Part shown: positions 24,029-32,461 of the stretch, piece by piece
Layout of the letters: every line of letters starts with the position of its first letter
How positions within the stretch are numbered: position 1 is the stretch's first letter
From: JACSRF01 sp963695505
Lineage (GTDB): Bacteria; Chloroflexota; Anaerolineae; Promineifilales; Promineifilaceae
Assembly (NCBI GenBank): GCA_963695505.1
Contig: CAVOGX010000012.1
Location: 62,001-126,000 of the forward strand
Direction: 5' to 3'
DNA: 64,000 nt
Notes under the pieces: generated by a model
Databases searched by the model: none
What the model saw: the letters and a program-made list of their open reading frames with translations, nothing else
Told to the model about the DNA's origin: nothing
Translations under genes and position numbers: made by a program

Positions 24029-24361
24029 ATGGAAAACAGCTTTACAGCACCACTCCCAAATGACGGTGAGCAGCCAGATGCCATACCAAATGGCAGCAAT
24101 GAAGAAATTCGCTGGGAAGTCGTAGCCCGGACCCCGGGTATCACCCCTGCTCATATTATCGCCGGTCGGCTACAATCTGAGGGTATCCCGGCGCGGGCTT
24201 GGCAGGAGGCTGCCGGGCAAGCATATGGCATCACCGTTGGGCTGCTGGGCACTGGTTACGTGTCTGTGCCTGAAGAGTATGTTGATGAAGCCTTAGACAT
24301 TTTAGAATCAGCAGGCAACTCGGAACTGGATGATGTAGAATTTGATGAAGAGGACTTCTAA
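24029..24361 (+). CDS. DUF2007-like small protein
   Basis: The protein has about 110 residues. The core WEVVARTPGITPAHIIAGRLQSEG to VSVPEEYVDEALDILES has the alpha/beta look of DUF2007 (putative signal-transducing or PII-like small domain): a ligand-like loop, a VSVPEEYVDEA stretch and a final helix, then an acidic tail. No function is established for this family. It lies 46 bases before ccmE and is probably the first gene of that operon. An ATG six bases upstream at 24023 is an alternative start. Confidence 0.65.
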   Translation: MENSFTAPLPNDGEQPDAIPNGSNEEIRWEVVARTPGITPAHIIAGRLQSEGIPARAWQEAAGQAYGITVGLLGTGYVSVPEEYVDEALDILESAGNSELDDVEFDEEDF

Positions 24362-24407
24362 CAAGAAGAAAAAGAGAAATTTACAACAGGTATAAGGAGA
24401 TGTTCCC

Positions 24408-24926
24408 ATGGCTGATGTTTCTTGGACCAACAATGACGACAGCGCCCTGCTAAAAAATAAAAACAATAACCGCATAAAGTTTATTGTTGGCGGTGTCATC
24501 ATGCTGGCTGCCATTGCATTCCTGGTCATCAATGCGATGAGCGGCAACACCCAACTTTATAAAACCGTGGAAGAATTTTATAATGAGCAATCGCTGTTGA
24601 TGGGGCGCGACCTGCGTGTAGCGGGCTGGGTCATGGGTGACTCCATCAAGTTTGAGCAAATTGACGCCACAACCTCGCGGCTGGAATTTGAAATTGTGGA
24701 TGATTACAACAACCCGCACCAACGCTTGAAGGTTGTGGCCATGAACGAAGCTATGCCCGATCTGCTGCAGGACCAGGCTCAGGCCCTAGTCGAAGGGCGC
24801 GCCGACGCTAATGGCGTCTTCATGGTCAACCCCGGTGGGCTGATGCTGAAATGCCCCACGCGCTACGAGGAAATGGATCCGGCCGATCATCCTGATGGCG
24901 TCCCTGTGGGCGGAAACACCCAATAA
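24408..24926 (+). CDS. ccmE: Cytochrome c maturation haem chaperone CcmE (Cys type)
   Basis: CcmE carries haem from CcmC to CcmF in system I cytochrome c maturation. The protein has one membrane helix at about residues 24-43 and an outward OB-fold domain (LRVAGWVMGDSI, RLEFEIVDD, LKVVAMNEAMPDLL, ALVEGRA). The haem-binding motif, HxxxY in most bacteria, is C149-P-T-R-Y153, so the His is replaced by Cys. This CxxxY form is known from some archaea and sulphate reducers. The start follows AAGGAG. A strong terminator lies between it and ccmF, so ccmF may need its own promoter or read-through. Confidence 0.92.
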   Translation: MADVSWTNNDDSALLKNKNNNRIKFIVGGVIMLAAIAFLVINAMSGNTQLYKTVEEFYNEQSLLMGRDLRVAGWVMGDSIKFEQIDATTSRLEFEIVDDYNNPHQRLKVVAMNEAMPDLLQDQAQALVEGRADANGVFMVNPGGLMLKCPTRYEEMDPADHPDGVPVGGNTQ

Positions 24927-24967
24927 AAGTATCGCTGAAGTGTTGGTTATTCCGGTTAATAAAACTA

Positions 24968-25010
24968 AAAATTGGCGATTGGAGCCCCAATCGCCAATTT
25001 TGTCTTTTAG
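24968..25010 (+). terminator. Intrinsic terminator between ccmE and ccmF
   Basis: AAAATTGGCGATTGG at about 24968-24982 pairs perfectly with CCAATCGCCAATTTT ending at 25001, and more Ts follow. Its position inside the ccm cluster suggests partial termination. Confidence 0.88.
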
Positions 25011-25028
25011 AGGGAAATAGAAAATATT

Positions 25029-27033
25029 ATGATAGCTGACCTAGGATATTTTGCTCTATTATTTGCATTTTTAGCGGCTGTTTACGCCGCAGGCGCTGCC
25101 TGGTACGGCCGTAAAACCGAAAACTGGCGCTGGGTGGAAAGCGCCCGCAATGCCACGCTTATCACGTTGCCTCTCATCGCCCTTTCATCCGCACTGCTCA
25201 TTACCCTGCTCCTTAATGACGACTTTTCCATCGACTACGTCTGGCGCGTCAGCAGCATTGAGCAGCCTACATACCTCAAGGTGACGGCGTTGTGGGGTGG
25301 CCAGGCGGGGTCGCTGCTTTTCTGGAACCTGCTGCTGGCCGTTTTTACAACGGTGGCCATGTCCCGCAAATGGGATGAACAGAAGGAGCTCATGCCCTAT
25401 GCCCTGATGGTGGCCAGCTTTACCCAGATTTTCTTCCTGGCGCTGTCCGCTTTTGTGGAAAGCCCCTTCACCCGCATTGAAGGCGGCATCATTCCCGCCA
25501 ACGGTAACGGGCTAAACCCGCTGCTCCGCCACCCTGGCATGATCATTCATCCGCCTATGCTTTATTTGGGCTTTACCGGCTTCACCATTCCTTACACCTT
25601 TGCCATGGCAGCCCTTCTGTCTGGCAAGCTGGACGACTCCTGGATTCGCACCACCCGGCGCTGGACGCTGGTAGCCTGGCTTTTCCTCAGTCTGGGGCTG
25701 ATCCTGGGCGGGCGCTGGGCTTACGACGTATTGGGCTGGGGTGGTTACTGGGGCTGGGACCCGGTCGAAAACGCGTCCCTAATTCCGTGGCTATCGGGCA
25801 CCGCATTCCTGCACTCAGTGATGATTCAGGAAAAGCGGCAGATGTTCAAATGGTGGAATATTTTCTTGATTGTCACTACCTACCTGTTAGTGGTGTACGG
25901 CACATTCATCGTGCGCAGCGGCGTCATTTCCTCCGTCCATTCCTTTGCCCAATCGGCTGTGGGTCCGCTCTTCTTTGGATTTATTGCCGTGATGTCGATT
26001 TTTTCAGTTTACTGGATCATTCGGCGGCGCGAAGAACTAAAATCGCCCCACACGCTGGAGTCTTTCCTGTCCCGCGAAGCCGCTTTTCTCTACAACAACT
26101 TTCTTATTCCTGGCTATCCTGGCAATCGTATTTTTGTTTACCAACTACCCCATCATTTCTGAACTGTTTACGGGAGAGCGGGGCTTTGTGGGCCCACCCG
26201 TTTACGAACAGGCACTGGCGCCTTTGTTTTTGCTGCTGCTAGGGTTAATGGGGGTTGCCCCGCTGACCATGTGGTATCGCACCAGCCTGCAGCGTTTGGG
26301 CAAGGCTATGCTGTGGCCAGCCGTGGTGGCCACGATATCCATCATCGTGCTGTTTTTTATGAATATCCGCATCTGGCCGGCGCTGTTGGGCGCATGGACG
26401 ATTACCTTTTCGCTGGTGTTGACCCTGGTGGAGTTCGGTAAGGGCACGCGGGCACGCATGAAGCGCGGCGAAAATCCTTTTGCCGCCTTTTCGAACCTGA
26501 TGGCGCGCAGCCGCCGTCGCTACGGCGGTTATTGGATTCACCTGGGCGTATTGGTGATGGCGTATGGCATCATTGGCGTGGAGTTGTTTCAGCAGGAAAC
26601 ACAGCAGCAGCTTCAGGTAGGTGACACCATATCCCTGGGGCGGTACGAAATGCAGTTTTTGGGCGTGGAGCAGCGCACGGGGGCTGACGACCTGATTATC
26701 ACGGAAGCCGTGGTGGATGTGTATGAGAACGGCCGTTTCGTGACCACCCTGTATCCGCGCCGCGAACTTTACACCCGCACCGGTCAGCCTATGACCATCC
26801 CCAATGCCCGATCCACCTTCTTTGAAGACTTTTACGTACTGATGGCCGAGCAGCCAGCAACACCCAATGCGGCCACGCTGCGCGTCTTTCTCAATCCATT
26901 GATCAACTGGGTGTGGGCTGGCGGGCTCATTTTCGTGCTGGGTACGCTGATTGCTGCCTGGCCTGACCCCGTGGAAGACAAAATTACGGCCGTCCGGGCC
27001 CGCCGCCCTGTAGCCGTAGCAACTGGTGATTGA
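25029..27033 (+). CDS. ccmF: Cytochrome c haem lyase subunit CcmF (one frameshift)
   Basis: CcmF attaches haem to CxxCH motifs of apocytochromes outside the membrane. The protein is a polytopic membrane protein of about 668 residues. The WWD haem-handling domain is clear (WGGYWGWDPVENASLIPW), as are conserved His residues in LRHPGMIIHPPMLYLG. A single-base shift near 26115-26135 splits it; the frame resumes as FLAILAIVFLFTNYP. The C-terminal part has the final helices and the periplasmic domain (YWIHLGVLVMAYGIIG, FEDFYVLM). It is followed 19 bases later by ccmH. Confidence 0.93.
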
Positions 27034-27052
27034 TTAGGAGCTAGAAATTAGG

Positions 27053-27556
27053 ATGAAAACTCGTGCTTTACGGTTAATGCGTTATGCGTTGCTTTTCGCC
27101 TTGCTGCTGGCAGTGACTGTGCCCGTTCTGGCACAAGACGGCGAACGCGTTGTCACCGATGATGAAGTGAATGAAATTGCCAAAGAGGTCTACTGCCCGG
27201 TCTGCGAAAGCACGCCGTTGGACGTATGCGAGACCCAAGCTTGTGCCGACTGGCGGGAGCTGATCCGTACCAAGCTGGCCAGTGGCGAAACAAAGGATGA
27301 CGTCTTCAGTTACTTTGCCGAACAATACGGCGACCGGGTGCTGGCCAGCCCGCCCCCTCGGGGCTTAAATCTGTTGCTGTGGATCTGGCCATTTGTCGCC
27401 CTCATTGGTGGAGGGATCATTTTTGTGCGTTACTTGCGCAATATGCGACAGACGGCCGCAGAAATGGCTACGGGTGGGGAAACGGCCGTTTCCGCCACAC
27501 CAGACGTCCCAGACCAGTACATCTCACGTATAGAACAAGAACTGAAAGGAGAGTAG
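27053..27556 (+). CDS. ccmH: Cytochrome c maturation protein CcmH
   Basis: CcmH is the thiol-handling subunit that presents reduced apocytochrome to CcmF. This 167-residue protein has a signal sequence (1-27), the redox motif C48-P-V-C51 followed by two further Cys residues (C59 and C64), a three-helix domain and a C-terminal membrane helix (LLLWIWPFVALIGGGIIFV, about 104-122). The usual LRCxxC reads VYCPVC. A GETAVS stretch near the C-terminus is encoded by a full GGAAACGGCCGTTTCC palindrome at 27478-27493. Confidence 0.93.
   Translation: MKTRALRLMRYALLFALLLAVTVPVLAQDGERVVTDDEVNEIAKEVYCPVCESTPLDVCETQACADWRELIRTKLASGETKDDVFSYFAEQYGDRVLASPPPRGLNLLLWIWPFVALIGGGIIFVRYLRNMRQTAAEMATGGETAVSATPDVPDQYISRIEQELKGE
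27478..27493. repeat. Perfect 16-bp copy of the iterated palindrome
   Basis: GGAAACGGCCGTTTCC lies inside ccmH and encodes ETAVS in a non-conserved cytoplasmic tail. Confidence 0.9.
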
Positions 27557-27618
27557 GATATTTAGCCACCAGCGGTCGGGGACCGTAGCCCGCTGGCGTT
27601 ATCCCGAAAGAAATTAAC

Positions 27619-28194
27619 ATGAGTGAGCAAGTGCAAGAAACAAGCCCCAAGAAAAAGCTCAATGCCTCCACTATCACCATCTGGGTGGTCGTCATCGCCA
27701 TTTTGGGCTTATCCGCTTTTGGGCTGGTAAAAACAAATACAGCCCGCCCCGAACAAGGTGAAAAAGCGCCCGAATTTAGCATGAAATTTTTCGACGGCTA
27801 TACTTGGGATGGCAAGGCAGACGCTGAATTGGCCGACATGCGCGGAAAAATTGTGGTGCTTAACTTCTGGGCATCGTGGTGCGGCCCCTGCCGCGTAGAG
27901 GCAGACCTGCTGGAACAAACCTGGCGTAGGTACGCCGACCAGGACGTTGTGTTTCTAGGCATTGCCTACTCCGACGTGGAACCCAACGCCAAGGCGTATC
28001 TGGAAGAGTTCAACATCACGTACCCCAATGCACCAGACTTGGGTACCAGTATTTCGGAAGATTACGACATTACCGGTGTCCCCGAAACGTTCTTTATCGA
28101 CCGCGAAGGCACCATTTACGAATTCCATTTCGGCCCGATTGACGCCGCAAAGTTAACGGCCGTTATCGAGCAAATGTTAGCAGAAGGAGAGTAA
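27619..28194 (+). CDS. ccmG: Membrane-anchored thioredoxin (CcmG/ResA-like)
   Basis: This protein reduces disulphides in CcmH or apocytochrome outside the membrane. It has 191 residues, with one membrane helix at about 18-36 and then a TlpA/ResA-type thioredoxin domain. The active site is WASWCGPCR, the fold-specific cis-Pro lies in ITGVPETFFID, and the inserted acidic segment typical of CcmG/ResA is present. It sits between ccmH and the CcmI-like gene. Confidence 0.92.
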   Translation: MSEQVQETSPKKKLNASTITIWVVVIAILGLSAFGLVKTNTARPEQGEKAPEFSMKFFDGYTWDGKADAELADMRGKIVVLNFWASWCGPCRVEADLLEQTWRRYADQDVVFLGIAYSDVEPNAKAYLEEFNITYPNAPDLGTSISEDYDITGVPETFFIDREGTIYEFHFGPIDAAKLTAVIEQMLAEGE

Positions 28195-28236
28195 TGGCGT
28201 TTTGGTTCCTTCACCAACGCCATACCAGATAATATC

Positions 28237-28806
28237 ATGACAGCAGGCTCCATATTCCTTGGCATTGCCCTGCTCATCGCCGTCGTCACTTACCTGACTT
28301 ACCCTTTTTGGGGGGCGCAAGAGCAAGAACGCCGTACAAGACGTAGTAAACTTGACTTACTAACCGACCAAAAAGAAGCAATTTTGGCCCAAATCCGCGT
28401 GCTGGATTTCGATTTTGAAACAGGAAAACTACCGGAAGAGGCCCACGCCGCCCAGCGCAACCAGCTTTTGGCTGAGGCAACGGCCGTTCTGCAAGAGCTG
28501 GATGCCCTGACAGGAGTGGTCGATGATGATGCGCTGGAAGCCGCCATCAGCCGCGCCCGCAAGCCTCAAGCCACCGAAAAGGTTGATGTGGATAGCGCCA
28601 TTGAGGCGGCCATCGCCCGCGCCCGCAAAAAGGGAGCTGCTCCGGTAAAAGAGCCTAAACCTGCAGCCCCCACGGTAGAACACGCCGTCCCGGCCTCGGC
28701 CAATGGGCGTGCCCGTTTTTGCCCGCAGTGCGGCAGCAACGTCCAGTCTGGCGACAAGTTCTGCGCCGCCTGTGGTCACAATTTAATCGCCCAAGCAACC
28801 AAATGA
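28237..28806 (+). CDS. CcmI-like membrane protein with C-terminal zinc ribbon
   Basis: The N-terminal part (1-80) has a membrane helix and then a CcmI-like cytoplasmic stretch (LLTDQKEAILAQIRVLDFDFETGKL). CcmI binds apocytochrome in other bacteria. The middle is helical and low in complexity, with two copies of an EAAISRARK/EAAIARARK segment. The end is a double CxxC zinc ribbon (CPQCGSNVQSGDKFCAACG, about residues 166-184). This fusion is unusual; the ribbon-type ending is seen in many small regulatory or scaffold proteins. The stop overlaps the next start (ATGA), so the two genes are coupled. Confidence 0.75.
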   Translation: MTAGSIFLGIALLIAVVTYLTYPFWGAQEQERRTRRSKLDLLTDQKEAILAQIRVLDFDFETGKLPEEAHAAQRNQLLAEATAVLQELDALTGVVDDDALEAAISRARKPQATEKVDVDSAIEAAIARARKKGAAPVKEPKPAAPTVEHAVPASANGRARFCPQCGSNVQSGDKFCAACGHNLIAQATK

Positions 28807-30689
28807 TGAGTAAACAACTTCTAACTCGCCTCGTGAGAGACGGCCGTTTCTGGGCTGTCTCTTTTCTTGTCCTTGTTTTACTGGCCGGGCTGGGCTTTTC
28901 TTCCGCCGCTGCACAAGAGAGCGCCCCGCTGCCTGCCACGCCCCCCGACGCCGCCAACGGCCTGGAAATATACGCCGCCCGCTGCGCCAACTGCCACGGC
29001 CCCTTGGGGAACGGCGATGGGGAACTGGCCGCTAACCTGCCCATGCCGCCTCGCGCCTTCACCGACCCCACTTTCCGGCAAACGGCCGTGCCCGCCAGCT
29101 TTTACGACCTCATTTTTAACGGCAACCTCAACGCCGGCATGCCCGGCTTTGGGGAAGGGGTAAATACGCGCGCCCCCCTGAGCGATGCTGAAATTTGGGA
29201 CGCCATTGCCGCCGTGCTGGTGCTGGCGACGCCGCAGGACGCGCTGGATGAGGGACAGGCCCTTTATGACGAAAACTGTCTGGCCTGCCACGGTGACGCG
29301 GGCCTGGGTGATGGGCCCGATGCGGCCGACCTGGATCCGCTGCCATCCCTGGCTGATGTGGACTACTGGTTCAATCGCAGCGGCGACGTCGTGCTGGCCA
29401 GTCTGGCCCCCGGCAGCATTGCGGGCCACGACTATGACCTGAACAATACGCAGTTAACGGCCGTCATCGACTATGCCCGCACCTTCAGCTTCAATACTGC
29501 ACCGGCTCCCGCCCCCGGCGCCACCATTGCCGCCGCAACCATCAGCGGCGTGGTAACCAACGCCACCAATGGGGCTATCGTGGGGAACCTCGACGCCCAA
29601 CTGCGCGCCTTTTCCCCCAACATTGAACAAATGCTGACCCTGACCGAGACGGTGGGCACAGACGGCCGTTTTGCGTTTACCCTGAGCGAAGTCCCGGAAG
29701 ATTGGGTGTACATTGTCAGCATTTCCTACGACGGGCTCAATTACAGCAGCGAGGTGGGCCAGCTTTCCGGGGCGACGCCCGATCTGGAACTGCCGGTCAC
29801 GGTTTACGATCAGACTACAGACCCGGCGGTTATTCGCGTCGCCCAGGTTCACGTCGTTTTCGACTTCCCCAGCACAGAAATTTTGCAGGTAACAGAGCTG
29901 TATGTGTTCGAGAATTCAGGGACGGCCGTTTTTGTTGGCCCTACTGGGGATCCCCAACTGGGCGTAGCCAGCATCGATGTGCCTGCCAACGCGCAAAACC
30001 TTACTTTTGAGCGCGCCTTCAGCGCCATGGACAGCTTTATTCCCGCTACGGAGGTCATACCCGTGGGAGATGGCTATGCCGACACAATTCCCCTGCGACC
30101 CGGGCGCAGCAATTCCAGCCTGGTAGTTAACTATACTCTACCCTACAATGGCGGTACAGAGCTTGTTCATGACTTGCCTTACGCTGCCACCAGCGTCACC
30201 GTCATCTTGCCCGACGCCGGTGTAAATCTGGTTAATGACGACGCCTGGAGTGAAGAGACCCAGCAAACCATGGGTGGCATGTTCCGCAGCTACGCACAGC
30301 AGAATTTATCGCCTGGATCTACTCTAAATTTGACGCTGGAAGGGGAGCCAGAAGTGGTTAGTACAGCCATGGGCAGCAGCACAATCGCTGCGCCGCGCAA
30401 TCAATCCACGGAATTAATAGTTGGCGGTATTGGGCTAGTCTTGGTGGGCATCGTGGCTGCCGTGGTCATTCGCAGCCGCATTGCCCAAAGAGATGAGGAA
30501 GAGGATTACGAGGACGAGTATGAGGAAGAGGAAGAAGCTGTTGAGGTAGGAAACGGCCGTTCTGCCGACGAACTCATCCAAATTATTGCCGCCCTGGATG
30601 ACGCTTATGAAAATGGCGAACTTGACGAAGAAGCGTATCGTCAAGAACGCGCCAATCTAAAAACAGAGCTAAAAGCCACCTGGCAATAA
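28803..30689 (+). CDS. Membrane-anchored dihaem cytochrome c with large C-terminal region
   Basis: The protein has about 628 residues: a signal peptide, then two class I cytochrome c domains with CANCH and CLACH haem sites near residues 60 and 160, each with a later Met-containing loop. A large beta-rich region follows (about 250-540; FDFPSTEILQVTELYVFEN, then carboxypeptidase-regulatory-like strands such as ISGVVTNATNGAIVG). A membrane helix (LIVGGIGLVLVGIVAAVVIR) and an acidic cytoplasmic tail with a helical hairpin end the protein. It is the natural client of the Ccm proteins encoded upstream. The start overlaps the previous stop; a second ATG at 28806 is possible. Confidence 0.85.
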   Translation: MMSKQLLTRLVRDGRFWAVSFLVLVLLAGLGFSSAAAQESAPLPATPPDAANGLEIYAARCANCHGPLGNGDGELAANLPMPPRAFTDPTFRQTAVPASFYDLIFNGNLNAGMPGFGEGVNTRAPLSDAEIWDAIAAVLVLATPQDALDEGQALYDENCLACHGDAGLGDGPDAADLDPLPSLADVDYWFNRSGDVVLASLAPGSIAGHDYDLNNTQLTAVIDYARTFSFNTAPAPAPGATIAAATISGVVTNATNGAIVGNLDAQLRAFSPNIEQMLTLTETVGTDGRFAFTLSEVPEDWVYIVSISYDGLNYSSEVGQLSGATPDLELPVTVYDQTTDPAVIRVAQVHVVFDFPSTEILQVTELYVFENSGTAVFVGPTGDPQLGVASIDVPANAQNLTFERAFSAMDSFIPATEVIPVGDGYADTIPLRPGRSNSSLVVNYTLPYNGGTELVHDLPYAATSVTVILPDAGVNLVNDDAWSEETQQTMGGMFRSYAQQNLSPGSTLNLTLEGEPEVVSTAMGSSTIAAPRNQSTELIVGGIGLVLVGIVAAVVIRSRIAQRDEEEDYEDEYEEEEEAVEVGNGRSADELIQIIAALDDAYENGELDEEAYRQERANLKTELKATWQ

Positions 30690-30725
30690 ACGTGTCGGGT
30701 GGTGGGCGCCCAACATTGCAGCACC

Positions 30726-31109
30726 ATGTTTAAATTTGTCACCATTTATCGCCGCGTTGACGACGAAAAGGCTCTAGAAACCTTCTTTTCTGGCACGCAC
30801 CTGCCGCTGGCCGAAAAGCTGCCCGGGCTGCTCAAATACGAAGTGAGTCGCGTGGAAGGCAAGCCGGGAGGGGAATCTCGTTTTCACCTGGTGTACGAGC
30901 TGTACTTCGAGTCCCGGACCTGGTTTGAGCGGGCCATGCTCACCCCCACCGGCTTGCAGCTCATTGAAGCACTCAAACCGTGGGCGGAGGCCAAGGTTAT
31001 TAGCTGGTTCTTCGCCACTGTTTTTGAAGAAGAAACTGCCACCCGCCGCGCTTTCTTCAACGCCCAGGCTGCAGGTTACGTGGCTCCCCCTCAAGACGAA
31101 GAAGAATAA
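30726..31109 (+). CDS. EthD-domain protein
   Basis: This 127-residue protein has the small dimeric alpha/beta-barrel pattern of EthD-like proteins: FKFVTIYRRVDDEKALETFF, THLPLAEKLPGL, a YELYFES strand and a final helix. The substrate is unknown; relatives help degrade ethers and aromatic compounds or have no known role. It follows the cytochrome gene by 36 bases and may be its last operon member. Confidence 0.7.
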   Translation: MFKFVTIYRRVDDEKALETFFSGTHLPLAEKLPGLLKYEVSRVEGKPGGESRFHLVYELYFESRTWFERAMLTPTGLQLIEALKPWAEAKVISWFFATVFEEETATRRAFFNAQAAGYVAPPQDEEE

Positions 31110-31112
31110 CAG

Positions 31113-31150
31113 GCGACGGCCGATGCAGCTTGGCGCATTAGCCGTCGCTC
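31113..31150. terminator. Weak hairpin between convergent genes
   Basis: GCGACGGC at 31113-31120 and GCCGTCGC at 31141-31148 are perfect 8-base arms between the EthD and asd stop codons. T content after it is modest, so termination is only likely. Confidence 0.4.
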
Positions 31151-31157
31151 TTACTTT

Positions 31158-32216
31158 CTAGCCAATATACCCCTGTTTTAGCAGCAACTCCGCATTCAAA
31201 ATAGAGCCGCTGGCAGCGCCGCGCAGCGTGTTGTGGGTGATGGCCATGTAGCGAATGTCCAACACGTCGCAGGCGCGCACTTTGCCGACCGTCCAGGCCA
31301 ACCCCTGGCCATTGTCCCGGTCCAGGCGAGGCTGCGGGCGGTCCGGCTCCGGGCGGTAAATGAGCAGTTCTGCCGGCGAGGTGGGCAGTTCGCGGCAAAT
31401 GGCCGGGGGCTGCCAGCTCTGCAGGGCAGCAATGGCCTCTTCGGCCGTAGCGCGGCGCCCCAGCTTCACGGACACGCTGGCCAGATGGCCATCAAGCACC
31501 GGCACGCGGTTGGCCTGGGCGCTGATGGGCATGTTTAGCATTTTCACTTGCCCGTCGTGAAAGTCGCCCAGCAGCTTCTTAGGCTCATTTTCTAGTTTGC
31601 CGTCCTCGCCGCCAATGTAGGGCACCACGTTATCCATGATGTCCATGGAGGAAACCCCCGGATACCCTGCACCGGATAGCGCTTGCAGGGTAACCATAAT
31701 AGCTCCCTCCAGGCCAAAAGCATCCTGAAAAATCTTGAGCGGCAAGATAGCGCTGGTGGTGGAGCAGTTGGGGCTGGCCACAATGAAGCCGGGCCAGTTG
31801 TTGTTAGCCTGCTGAGTGGGAATGAGGCCGGTATGCGCCGGGTTAATCTCAGGGATGAGCAGGGGCACGTCGGGGGTCATGCGGAAGGCTGATGCATTGG
31901 TAATGACAGCATATCCGGCGGCAGCAAATTTAGGCTCCCATTCGCGGGCTTCGGCTGTGGGTAGGGCCGAAAAGACCACAGGGGGGCGCCCTAAAATGTC
32001 GAGGTTGGGTTCAGTGGGTTGGACAATCAGGTCGGCAGCGGCGGTGGGTATGTCTCCACCGATGACCCAGTTGGCGCCTTCGTGAAACGGCCGTCCGGCC
32101 GTGCGCTCTGAGCCGGTTACCGCGGCCACTTCAAACCAGGGATGGTTGGCCAGTAGCTGCACAAAACGCTGACCAACTGTCCCTGTTGCGCCTAAAACAC
32201 CTACAGGAATCTTCAT
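31158..32216 (-). CDS. asd: Aspartate-semialdehyde dehydrogenase, archaeal/fungal type
   Basis: The enzyme makes aspartate semialdehyde from aspartyl phosphate, at the branch to lysine, threonine and methionine. It has about 352 residues. The NADP-binding GVLGATGTVGQRFVQLL, the catalytic Cys in ASPNCSTTS and the C-terminal HNTLRGAASGSILNAEL mark the archaeal/eukaryotic-type subfamily. The ATG at 32216 begins the Rossmann strand directly; a start 18 bases further upstream has no better support. No other lysine-pathway gene is adjacent. Confidence 0.93.
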   Translation of the reverse strand: MKIPVGVLGATGTVGQRFVQLLANHPWFEVAAVTGSERTAGRPFHEGANWVIGGDIPTAAADLIVQPTEPNLDILGRPPVVFSALPTAEAREWEPKFAAAGYAVITNASAFRMTPDVPLLIPEINPAHTGLIPTQQANNNWPGFIVASPNCSTTSAILPLKIFQDAFGLEGAIMVTLQALSGAGYPGVSSMDIMDNVVPYIGGEDGKLENEPKKLLGDFHDGQVKMLNMPISAQANRVPVLDGHLASVSVKLGRRATAEEAIAALQSWQPPAICRELPTSPAELLIYRPEPDRPQPRLDRDNGQGLAWTVGKVRACDVLDIRYMAITHNTLRGAASGSILNAELLLKQGYIG

Positions 32217-32341
32217 AAGAACCGTAACCTCCAAATTATTTCCTATTACCCATTTGGGCGGCAGGATTATAGCTTACAAGCAAGTTCCTGGCAGAAAATG
32301 GCCTCTGGGTAGCTTAAAACCAGGCAAAAGCATGTGAAAAA

Positions 32342-32377
32342 TGCCTTTTTACGGCGTGAAGGTGTCGTAAAAAGGCA
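32342..32377. repeat. Perfect 12-bp inverted repeat between asd and the histidine kinase
   Basis: TGCCTTTTTACG at 32342-32353 and CGTAAAAAGGCA at 32366-32377 flank a 12-base loop. On the minus strand it runs into TTTTTC, like an attenuator ahead of asd; on the plus strand no T run follows. Confidence 0.7.
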
Positions 32378-32461
32378 ATATTGTGCCCAATTCCCTATGC
32401 TAGAATGTCCGCAAATCGGGTAAACATTTGTGCGATGCCCATCACAAATCAGGAGCAGCCT

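Noticed and set aside
24968..25010. Hairpin before ccmF as a riboswitch
   Set aside because: It is a simple perfect stem followed by Ts with no extra conserved structure, so a plain terminator is the better reading.
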